Source: JBFFSQ01 sp041572275 (GTDB taxonomy: Bacteria > Pseudomonadota > Gammaproteobacteria > SZUA-229). Taken from it: DNA of 64,000 nt. The first letter of the stretch is position 1. Each line of letters starts with the position of its first letter. Under the pieces are notes generated by a model. That model saw only the letters and a list, made by a program, of their open reading frames with translations. It did no database searches and was not told where the DNA came from. Positions 18,336-27,100 of this stretch are shown here, piece by piece. The translations under genes and the position numbers were made by a program. Location of the stretch: contig JBFFSQ010000002.1 of assembly GCA_041572275.1 (NCBI GenBank), positions 3,260 to 67,259 of the forward strand, written 5' to 3'.

Positions 18336-18881
18336 TCACAGCTTACATTGCGGCCAGCCATATCCCCAGCGCCAGGGCAACAGGCTACAGGGCTTGCCAC
18401 CCGCGCGAACTGCCTGAAACATCATTTGTGCTGACAGACTAAATAATACTTTAATTTCCTCTCTTGAATGACCCGATGATTTCACCAATGCCTCACTAAC
18501 CTGTTGCCCTGTTTGCTCCACACAGGCTTTCAATTCAGCATCTGCCTGTAAGCGCTTCTCATAACCCTGCTCAGTGATCCCCTGCCAGTAAAGCTTATCA
18601 TGAGCAACACAACAGGCCTGCCAGGGTGGCTGATGACCAAAACGCTTATTAAACGCAGGCATCAAGGTTGCCATATACTGCCAGGCATCAGATAAACCAC
18701 CACTACAACCATCGCTGGTAAATACCTGAATACCATCACTGGCATGGGCCTGCTCATGTGCTAGCCATTGCATCTGCATACGCTCGACCTCAATCATAGC
18801 CTCGGTCAGAGGATCTGCCATTGCAGCCCCCGTAACCAGCAGTATATTCATCAATAATCCCATAGATTTCAGCATCATCAT
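18336..18881 (-). CDS. secreted phospholipase A2-like protein
   Basis: A 181-residue exported protein. Residues 1 to about 22 form a signal peptide ending AAMA. The mature part carries SDGCSGGLS (residues 57-64), resembling the calcium-loop region, and CCVAHDKLYW (90-99), which matches the PLA2 catalytic motif CCxxHD with His94 and Asp95. A third cysteine cluster (ACVEQ and KPCS) could form disulfides. This suggests a PLA2-fold enzyme or a fold relative in the periplasm or outside the cell. Activity is not proven: the Asp of the calcium-binding GCG loop is not clearly in place. It is divergent from the lexA-like gene. Confidence 0.65.
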   Translation of the reverse strand: MMMLKSMGLLMNILLVTGAAMADPLTEAMIEVERMQMQWLAHEQAHASDGIQVFTSDGCSGGLSDAWQYMATLMPAFNKRFGHQPPWQACCVAHDKLYWQGITEQGYEKRLQADAELKACVEQTGQQVSEALVKSSGHSREEIKVLFSLSAQMMFQAVRAGGKPCSLLPWRWGYGWPQCKL

Positions 18882-18977
18882 TCATCATCTCATCAAGTAC
18901 TCCCCGTTAACTCTAACAAAAATGAGTCCACGACAAGCTGGATAAATCACCATACTGGTGAGCGTCGATGGCTAAAC

Positions 18978-19023
18978 TTGACCTTTGCGCAAATGTTCTC
19001 TAATCTTTCTCTATAGAGAACAT
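18978..19023 (+). promoter_or_regulatory. promoter and 31-bp inverted-repeat operator of the lexA-like gene
   Basis: A TTGACC -35 element at 18978-18983 is followed by TAATCT (19001-19006) as a poor -10. Over the -10 and transcription start lies an inverted repeat with perfect 9-base arms, ATGTTCTCT at 18993-19001 and AGAGAACAT at 19015-19023, separated by 13 bases. It ends 16 bases before the start codon. This is the natural place for autorepression, but it differs from the E. coli CTGT-N8-ACAG SOS box. Confidence 0.6.
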
Positions 19024-19039
19024 ATTGAAAGCATCAATC

Positions 19040-19630
19040 ATGATTACCAATAGCCAGCGTAAAACCCTGAAATTCATCCAGCATTTTGTCGCAGAACACG
19101 GCTACGCACCAACGCTGAAAGAAATCGCCGACGGCATTGGCATCCTCTCCCGTGGCGTCGTGCACCGCTATGTACAGGCACTGATTGAGGCGGGTTATCT
19201 TGTTCATGATTCCGGTCGCCATCGCGGCCTGCATTTAGTTGAATCACAATCAATGACTCACCTGCCCCTGCTCGGTAAAATCGCTGCGGGCCAGCCCATC
19301 GAAGCCATTGAGGGTGAAAATGACATCAACCTGTCCAGCTTCTTCATGGGGCCTGGTCGTTTTGCCCTGAAAGTACAAGGCTCTTCCATGATTGATGCCG
19401 GCATACTGGATGGTGATATCGCCATTATCAAACAACAAAATTATGCGCATAATGGCGATATTGTAGTGGCATTAATTGATAATAACGAAGCTACGCTCAA
19501 AACCTTCCACGCCGCTCCCAGCGGCCAGATCAAGTTAATCCCAGCTAATCAGCACATGCAGCCAATGATTTACGATGCTGAGCGCATACAAATACAAGGT
19601 GTGCTGATTGGTTCCATGCGTCGCTACTAG
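19040..19630 (+). CDS. lexA: LexA-like SOS repressor/autoprotease
   Basis: A DNA-binding repressor inactivated by RecA-stimulated self-cleavage. The N-terminal winged helix (about residues 1-65) has QRKTLKFIQHFVAEHG and TLKEIADGIG. The C-terminal S24 peptidase part keeps the cleavage-site Ala-Gly in LGKIAAGQPIEA, the nucleophile in VQGSSMIDAGI, and the general-base Lys in ATLKTF. The start is the ATG at 19040; an upstream TTG would add five residues. At about 196 residues it fits LexA. Because its recognition helix region (GILSRGVVHRYVQAL) differs from E. coli LexA and it precedes a Y-family polymerase remnant, it could be a second, specialised LexA. Confidence 0.85.
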   Translation: MITNSQRKTLKFIQHFVAEHGYAPTLKEIADGIGILSRGVVHRYVQALIEAGYLVHDSGRHRGLHLVESQSMTHLPLLGKIAAGQPIEAIEGENDINLSSFFMGPGRFALKVQGSSMIDAGILDGDIAIIKQQNYAHNGDIVVALIDNNEATLKTFHAAPSGQIKLIPANQHMQPMIYDAERIQIQGVLIGSMRRY

Positions 19631-19680
19631 GTACCCGATCATGATTGATACTAATATTGCCTGCCCAATCCTTTTGAGAA

Positions 19681-20131
19681 CGGGCCATTGCCCTTATGGA
19701 TATGAATGCCTTTTTCGCCTCAGTCGAAATGCGTGACTTCACCGAACTGTGAGGTCGCCCCATCGCCGTTACCAATGGTATAAAGGGCACCTGCATCATC
19801 ACATGTTCCTATGAGGCCCGAGCCCATGGCATTAAAACTGGTATGCGCCTCAATCAGGCCGCCTGGTAGCGCCAGATCTAATTCAGCGCCCCTCTCGCCC
19901 CAATATTTATGCCCAGGTATCAGCCGATATCATGCAGGACTTGAGCAACATCTACCCGGATGTGAAAGTATTTTCTGTCGATGAAGCATTTGTGGATATG
20001 ACACACATGATGACGTAAATGAACGCTACGGAGAAATGTCTCTGATACCCGCTCGGTTGCTAAAACGCTCCAGCATGGCCAATGTCATTGCGCCTTCATG
20101 GAAGCTTAATGGACACCGCCAATCAATTTAA
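19681..20131 (+). pseudogene. decayed Y-family DNA polymerase (DinB/UmuC type)
   Basis: Remnant of a translesion polymerase. From 19681 the frame reads LMDMNAFFASVEMRDF, then GRPIAVTNGIKGTCIITCSY, then EARAHGIKTGMRLNQA, broken by a stop after FTEL and further stops after QAAW. A shifted frame gives NIYAQVSADIMQDLSNI and VKVFSVDEAFVDMT, the palm active-site segment. A third frame from about 20009 gives ERYGEMSLIPARLLKRS and NVIAPSWKLNGHRQSI before a stop, which looks like the normal C-terminus. The central region, probably well over 200 codons, is missing. Intact homologues commonly follow a lexA gene, so this was probably the SOS target of the upstream repressor. Confidence 0.85.
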
Positions 20132-20288
20132 GTTGTCTATAACATCGGCTGTAACACAGGAACCGTGATAGACCAACCTGAAATCATGCGATTCTATTTG
20201 TAGTAATTCATAATACAACGAGGCATAAGAAAAATATCTAACCTTAAAGCACTAAAATTTAGATCAAAGTACTAATAAACTGTTGTAT

Positions 20289-20933
20289 TTAGGCTTCAAT
20301 TAGACCATTTCGTATAGCCAACCGGGTCAGGTCGACAATGCTTTTAGCCTGTAACTTATTCATAATATGTGTACGATGATTACTGACAGTTTTAGGACTC
20401 AAGTGAAGATCTTCAGATATTTCGACGACTGTACGACCATCAGCCAGCAAGCAAAAGACTTCAAACTCACGCTCTGATAAACATTTAACTTTTTCATCAT
20501 CCGATGTATGCGTATCATCTGAGCTAATATCTTTAATATCTGCACTCAGATAACTCTGACCTTTGATGATTATATCAACGGCCTTAGTTAGTTCTTCAGG
20601 TGCACTGCGTTTAGTAACATAACCTTTGGCACCTGCTTTTTGGACGCGACTTACATAGGCATGATCATCACGCATACTTAAAACTAGAACTTTTGCATTA
20701 TTGTCTTTGGCTTGCAAATGTTTAACACCTTCAAGTCCACCCATACCAGGCATCATAAGATCCATGATAACGGCATCCGGCTTATATTCATTGTATATAC
20801 TACAAGCCTCTTCAGCTGTATCGACTTCACGAATTTCATAATCTGCATCACTTTCAAGCAAGTATCTGAAACCGGCCCGTACTATTGTATGGTCATCAAC
20901 AAGTAATAACTTTGGTTTATCATGTTTTAACAT
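20289..20933 (-). CDS. NarL/UvrY-type response regulator
   Basis: A 214-residue cytosolic transcription factor. The receiver domain (residues 1-125) has the acidic pair in LLLVDDHT, the phosphoacceptor Asp58 in AVIMDLMMPGMGG, and the Lys in GYVTKRSAPEEL. The C-terminal LuxR helix-turn-helix (about 150-210) contains LSEREFEVFCLLADGRTV and LHLSPKTVSNHRTHIMNKL. GGAG lies seven bases before the start. The histidine kinase gene lies 15 bases upstream on the same strand and is the obvious partner. Both follow the Pil-Chp genes and are probably part of the same long transcript. Confidence 0.92.
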   Translation of the reverse strand: MLKHDKPKLLLVDDHTIVRAGFRYLLESDADYEIREVDTAEEACSIYNEYKPDAVIMDLMMPGMGGLEGVKHLQAKDNNAKVLVLSMRDDHAYVSRVQKAGAKGYVTKRSAPEELTKAVDIIIKGQSYLSADIKDISSDDTHTSDDEKVKCLSEREFEVFCLLADGRTVVEISEDLHLSPKTVSNHRTHIMNKLQAKSIVDLTRLAIRNGLIEA

Positions 20934-20948
20934 AATTAATCTCCACCA

Positions 20949-22970
20949 CTATCCTTTTACAATGTGTAAATTATTCAATTTAGTCATTTTTGTATTAAGA
21001 TCCAGTAGAGCACTGACCTTAACACCGTGACCTTTATCACTGATTATATTCAAGTGCCCTGACAAAGCTGTCACTCGTTCTTTTATACCCTGCAACCCCA
21101 TTCTCTTTTTTTTCTTTGTACTCTTTTGTGCAGATATAACATCCATACCAACACCATCATCTTCGACCGACACTAATAATGTATCCTGATTAAATACTAA
21201 TGAATCGCCATTATCCTTAATCACATTCATACTATGAAGCCGTCTATCAGCTACTGTTTTAATTTCACGCTTAATGACTACTTTCACATTTGACGCCATG
21301 GCATATTTAGATATATTTGTCAGACATTCCTGAATTATTCTATACACGGATATCTTAACCACTTCGTCGAGACTATTAATATCACCAATTATGTTGACTT
21401 CACACTTGATTCCCATTGTTTCTAACTGTGAGCGTTCTACACAATTATATATAGCTTCATCAAAACCAAGACTGTCGATAATATCTGGACGTAGACGATG
21501 CATGATATTACTTACAACATCGTATAATCGACCAGACAAATCAATAATTGAATTACCCAGACTTCTAATTTCAGAATAAGCATCACCAGCCTGTGTCTTT
21601 ACAGCTGTAGCAAGGCTTTTTACTGCAGTAATAGACTGACCAAGCTCATCATGTAATTCACGTGCTAAATTACGTCTTTCCTCTTCCTGTATTTCAACAA
21701 GTCTTTGAGCCAATTTACGATTATCATTTAGCAAATGAACCAGTTGCTCTTCACCAAGTTTTTGCTCAGTTATATCAACAGAAAACCCTACAGCACCAAA
21801 ATTAGTCCAGCTATCGAAAAATATAGACGTCAAAAACCACCACGGCCGTCCTTCAAATCGGCCTTTACTTTCGAATATAACAGTCTCACCAGACAGTGCC
21901 GAATCGATCATCTTATCCATACCGACAAATAAACCATAACCAGGCTTTCCAACCCAATCCATATCCTTGACACCCATACGTTGCAAGCCTTTACCTCGAA
22001 TATCAACGAGTATGCCATTTTTGTCGATTCTAAAGAAGATAACGGGCATACGACCAAGAATTGAAGAAAATACTTCAACATTGTACTGTATCGCTTTTTT
22101 CGCCCTGACTGACTCTGTAACATCAGTCGAGGTACCTGTTATTGCAACAACATCTCCAGTATCATCATATTTTGGTTTAGCGCTATACATCATCTGTATT
22201 AAGTCGCCATATTTTGTGACATGATTTGAAATAACATCAGAAACACTATTACCAGATAAAACCTGAAGTGATACATCAATAAAATCACTAGCTGACTTAC
22301 TTGACATAAATTCACTATAACGGCGACCAATCATTTCTGCAGGTCTATAACCATAAATAGCATAACTAGCTTTATTAACGTAGGTAAAATAACCCTGATT
22401 ATCAATTTCCCAAATTAGATCTTTTGACGCTTCAACAAGATTTTGATAATCCATCTCCTTCTCTTCGAGAAGACGTGCCGTATGCAGACACTGTAATTGT
22501 GAATTTATTTGCTCTACAAAGTGACTGGTAATTTCTACGGCGAGCTCTGTATCAACCTGATTAGATCCCGCAAAAAAAACCAGACCTATAATACGTTCCT
22601 GAGAATCATATGCAGTAAACGAGACCATGGATTCTGCATTTATGGCAGTAAGCAAAGCATCCATCGGAAAGATGGTACAAACATTATTTTTTTCAACAAA
22701 GCTTGACGTTTTTACAAGCGTCTTAATTGTTTCCTGTTCGAGCACTGGAGCGCTACTAATAACATTTTTATTTTGATAATATTCCGCAAGAAGATTAACT
22801 GAAAATGATTTTGCAGTAGCCAACTCATAAACACACCCATAATGCATGTTGAACGTTTTAGTTATAACTTCAACAAAACGATGAAAGCTATCACTAGCTT
22901 TTGCAAAATTTATGTCTTTTGATATCTCAAAAATCAAAACTCCTTTTTCATGTTCATTTAATTGACCCAT
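20949..22970 (-). CDS. PAS-domain sensor histidine kinase (HisKA_3)
   Basis: A soluble 673-residue kinase. The first 150 residues look like a GAF-type domain. A PAS domain follows (about 160-285; LVEASKDLIWEIDNQGYFTYVN) and a second PAS (about 295-405; FSSILGRMPVIFFRIDKNG). The NarL-type kinase core has the phosphoacceptor in RNLARELHDELGQS (His440) and an HATPase_c with DDGVGMDV and a GLQGIKERV stretch. HisKA_3 kinases pair with LuxR-type regulators, which fits the gene immediately downstream. There is no membrane segment, so it senses an intracellular signal such as redox state, a gas or a small ligand. PAS ligands are not predictable here. Confidence 0.92.
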   Translation of the reverse strand: MGQLNEHEKGVLIFEISKDINFAKASDSFHRFVEVITKTFNMHYGCVYELATAKSFSVNLLAEYYQNKNVISSAPVLEQETIKTLVKTSSFVEKNNVCTIFPMDALLTAINAESMVSFTAYDSQERIIGLVFFAGSNQVDTELAVEITSHFVEQINSQLQCLHTARLLEEKEMDYQNLVEASKDLIWEIDNQGYFTYVNKASYAIYGYRPAEMIGRRYSEFMSSKSASDFIDVSLQVLSGNSVSDVISNHVTKYGDLIQMMYSAKPKYDDTGDVVAITGTSTDVTESVRAKKAIQYNVEVFSSILGRMPVIFFRIDKNGILVDIRGKGLQRMGVKDMDWVGKPGYGLFVGMDKMIDSALSGETVIFESKGRFEGRPWWFLTSIFFDSWTNFGAVGFSVDITEQKLGEEQLVHLLNDNRKLAQRLVEIQEEERRNLARELHDELGQSITAVKSLATAVKTQAGDAYSEIRSLGNSIIDLSGRLYDVVSNIMHRLRPDIIDSLGFDEAIYNCVERSQLETMGIKCEVNIIGDINSLDEVVKISVYRIIQECLTNISKYAMASNVKVVIKREIKTVADRRLHSMNVIKDNGDSLVFNQDTLLVSVEDDGVGMDVISAQKSTKKKKRMGLQGIKERVTALSGHLNIISDKGHGVKVSALLDLNTKMTKLNNLHIVKG

Positions 22971-22992
22971 AGCTTTATTTTTTCTTAATCAT

Positions 22993-23448
22993 TTAACGAA
23001 TAGACATCAAAGCATCTGAAAATATTTTAGGTATATCGATAATGGGTATAGGCGCATGTTCGTCATTTGAAAAACATGATATTGAAATCTTCTGCCATAA
23101 ACTTGAAGAGACTGGAAGATTACAGGCATCATCATTAGTTACAGTCTGTAAAGCGGGTGTATCTGCAAGATGCAAACCACCATATTTAAGTCCACCTTTT
23201 TTATCCTTGTATACTGCAATTGCAACCAGATTCCTACGATAAACTAAAGTTGAATCATTTAACCAGGCCGACAAATCTAAAACAGGTATTACCATACTAT
23301 TCCAGAGTATTACATGGTTACAGTAACTTGGTGCCTTAGGTACATATATTAATTCTGGATTATCGACAATATGAATTAACTCCATCTGCCCAACTGCTGC
23401 TGATAGAACGTGATCTAGTTGCATTACCCACGCTGATACACCATTCAT
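22993..23448 (-). CDS. CheW-like scaffold protein
   Basis: A 151-residue single CheW-type beta-barrel protein. Segments VMQLDHVLSAAVGQMELIHI and VIPVLDLSAWLND match the CheW fold that links receptors to CheA. GGGA lies a few bases before the ATG. It follows the second CheW-like gene by about 200 bases, which is unusually wide for this cluster, and sits 22 bases before the PAS kinase gene. In Pil-Chp systems PilI and ChpC are the CheW homologues, so this may play the ChpC role, but it is divergent. Confidence 0.65.
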   Translation of the reverse strand: MNGVSAWVMQLDHVLSAAVGQMELIHIVDNPELIYVPKAPSYCNHVILWNSMVIPVLDLSAWLNDSTLVYRRNLVAIAVYKDKKGGLKYGGLHLADTPALQTVTNDDACNLPVSSSLWQKISISCFSNDEHAPIPIIDIPKIFSDALMSIR

Positions 23449-23654
23449 AACAATCCCGCTTACTTATAATATATTTTTATGACGATATGTTATCAAGAAC
23501 AACCGTCGTTTACCTATATTTATCACTTTGAAAATGGAAATTCTGTGTTTTCTGGCACAATATCACGTAAATATTGAGTAGAGAGATCTTTTCCTTACGA
23601 GAAAGTATCACACTCAACAATTTATTGAATAACACAGTAATAGCACTGCAAGCA

Positions 23655-24113
23655 CTAAATTCCTACGTAATTAACTAAACTTGTTGTATCCGTCATCATG
23701 CCAAGATGCAGGTCATCATTTTCTTTCCGGTAAACACAAAATCCGGTTAAAGGCGATCTCTTAACAGACATGCAATCAGGTATATCCTGCAAGGTAAGTC
23801 CCGTATATTCTAATTGAACAACCTCTTTACACATCAATGCAATTCGATAATTATTTTTTTCGAGTATTACACTGGTTACAAAATCAGCAGGCACACGATT
23901 CTGAATTTCAAATTCACCATTCAGGTAAAAACACATGACATCATGATTATTATAATTAATCACACCAACTGCATCCTGTCGATTTTCCAAATAGCCTAAT
24001 GGTTGTTTATCATTATGTGCGACAACTTCATCTTGTGAAACAAAAAGATCTATTCCATTCAGCTTAAGAACCATTAACTGGTTAACTTGCTCATTGGCAA
24101 CAGCCTTATTCAT
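23655..24113 (-). CDS. divergent CheW-like protein
   Basis: A 152-residue protein whose ATG overlaps the chpA stop codon (ATGA), so it is translationally coupled to chpA. Segments such as LMVLKLNGIDLFVSQDEVV and AVGVINYNNHDVMCFYLNG resemble the first strands of a CheW barrel, and IALMCKEVVQLEYTGL resembles its second half. Similarity is weak and I infer the fold mainly from strand pattern and context. It probably modulates ChpA or receptor coupling. Confidence 0.55.
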   Translation of the reverse strand: MNKAVANEQVNQLMVLKLNGIDLFVSQDEVVAHNDKQPLGYLENRQDAVGVINYNNHDVMCFYLNGEFEIQNRVPADFVTSVILEKNNYRIALMCKEVVQLEYTGLTLQDIPDCMSVKRSPLTGFCVYRKENDDLHLGMMTDTTSLVNYVGI

Positions 24114-27100
24114 ATAGCAACAGCCCCTAACTCAGTATTAATGAGATCAGCCAGTTCTTCCTCAGCAAATGGTTTAACCATAAAATGATTGACACCCTTA
24201 TCATACGCTGCATTTCTATGCTTATCTGTAGATCTTGACGTTATCATTATCACAGGAATATCTTTGAGTTCTGATGAAGCCCTGATATGACTAGTTAACT
24301 CAAGCCCATTCATTTTTGGCATTTCCATATCCACGAGCATGAGATCAGGCTTATAAACATCTATCAATGAAGTTGCTTCCATGCCATCTCTAGCTGTACG
24401 CACTTCAAAACCCATGTCCTCGACAAATTGAGCAAGTGAACGTCTAGCACTAAGAGAATCATCAACTACGAGAATATGGGGTAATTTTTGTGCTACCTCA
24501 TGAATTACAGGTATTTCCTGTCTGGTTGATCTGGAATGTTTATAGCGAGACGCGGTATGTAGTAGTTCAGGTAAATCAACCACAGAAGCAACACTACCAT
24601 CACCCAGAATTGTAGCACCTACAATACCACTGACTTGTGGTAAATATTTACCCATCGGTTTAACAACAACGTTATAACTGTCCATTACATCCTGAACCAG
24701 GACAGCAACTTTATTGCCTGACTCATCCCGCACCAATAAAATAGGTCGATTCTCTCTATCAATAGTACGTCTGTCCTCGTTAAGATTCAGCAATTCATCA
24801 AGTATGACTGTTTTATATGACTGTGCCCCAATCTTGAAATAGGTAACTCCATCATGCTCAAAGAAATCACCTGCACCTGGATATAATATTTCGTCAATAC
24901 CACGGCTTGAAACCGCATAAATATGCTGCTGTGCTCTGACCATTAGTGAATGTGTTGAAAATGAAGAAACCGGTAAAGTCAAATCAAACACGCAACCCTG
25001 CCCAGGCTGTGATTCAATTAAAATTGAGCCTTTAAGCTCCCTTATCTTAACATTAACAACATCCAGTCCAATACCTCGTCCAGATACTTGAGTAACACCT
25101 TCACGTGTGGAAAAACCAGGCTCTAAAATTAATCGCTTAACTTCGTCATCACTGACGGAATGATCATCTGATATGAGCTGAGACTGTAGTGCCTTTTTAT
25201 ATATTTTATTATTATCGAGACCACGTCCATCATCCTTAATGGAAATTTGTATATGATCTCCCTTGCGTGAAAAGCTCAGCCTGATAACACCTGTCGATGG
25301 TTTACCAGAAGATAAGCGTTCGTCAGTTGTTTCGATACCATGGTCAACTGCATTACGTAGAATATGCATTAATGGTTCAATCAGGCCATTAAGGACCTCA
25401 CTATCCATTCTGGTATCATTATCTTCAACAAAAAGATCAACTTTTTTTCCTGTCACTCTACATGCTTGTCTAACACCACGCTTGAGGCGGGGAATTATGG
25501 TACTAACCAGAACCATCCTAGTACGTAGAACCAGCTCCTGATTTTCCTTCTGCAACTGATCATGAGCAATAACCAGGTTGCGTAATTCATTCAGCTCCAT
25601 TTCGATCACGTTACTATGCTGGGTAGAGTCAGCCGCAATTTCAATCAAACGGCGACTCACTGAATGCAGTTCATGATATTGATCCATTTCAAGGGGATCA
25701 AATTCTTCATTCATTTCCTGGTTAATATTCGATGTTATCCCCTGCACATCGATTAGATGCTCCAAATCCGCCGATAATTCTTCCAACGCGAGATTATGTT
25801 GATGCAAAGCCTCCTGACGAGCCATTGAGTTTTTAATATGCTCTTGAACCTGCACTGTTGAAATCATGCTCTCGCCAGCTAGTCTAAGCAGTTCATCAGC
25901 AAGCGACGAAGGAATACGTAACATGCTTTCTGCCGCAACCGATTCATTTAAAGTAGATTCATTATTCGAAGTCGTACTAGTTACCGATTTAGCTGATAAA
26001 GTCGTGAGTGCTTCAAAGTTTTCCAATGACACAGCATAAGAATCTAAAAAGCCATCGTTATCCAGCCGATTAGCCCAGTCGAGTATAGCTTGGAGTACTT
26101 CTACAGCGTTATCGGGTGCTTGATCAATACCCAGTAATGCTTCTGACATAGCTTCTAAACAATCTGCAGCCTCAACCAGATCGTCATGTAATTGAGCAGT
26201 TGGCAGCTTTTCAGCTTTTGACAGAGCTTCTAATATATCTTCAAGGTGATGAGTTAAATTAGCAATTCCGGAAATGCCGACAACATTAGCTGCTCCCTTG
26301 AGTGTATGTGCGATTCGCTGAGCTGAATCAAGCGCTTCGAGCTGACCTTCGGCCATATTCTGTAGCGCATGTGAGAACTCTTCTGTTTGACCAGGCAGAT
26401 CTTGGAGCAGTCCCTCTAACAACTCATGATTAACATCTTCGGGCAACTCAATAGAAACATCGTCTGCAGTAGCTAATTGCTGGCGTTGCTCTTTTTCTTC
26501 CTCGATAAAAGAGGGATTACGTAATTTACGTTCAAGGTCTACCCACTCATCATCCTCAAGTGATCCGAACCAACCATCCAACTTTAAAAACTCAATCAAA
26601 CTATCAGTAAATGACTGAACAAAAATGTTTTTGATATAACCCTGAATCAAAACAGGCCAATCAGTAACAAGCTTGAACTGTTTATCGTCCAAGTATTTAC
26701 CATTATCACTAAGGGTACTGATATGATTTGAAATTAAGCGACATACATGAGCTAAGCCTTCAAGCCCGATAAGATCAACAGCATTAGATATATTTTCAGC
26801 TTGTTCTGAGTTATTTTTAAGTTGATGCTGATAGAGCTCGACATCAGTATTAGCTGACTGTAATTTAAAATAGTCGCCTTTTTCTGCAATAATCTCGTCC
26901 AGCTCGAGGCATACAAGATCTAGTAGTTCAAGATGAGCCTGACTAATTGCTTCTGAAGCTTCATTTGATTCGGCAACAGGCTGTGACTCAGAATCACTTA
27001 ATTCACTTAATGAGATTTCACTTTCATCAATGTCAGTAATACTGGTTTCGGCCACCAAAGAATTATCAACATCACCTGTGACTTCTGACTCGATATTATG

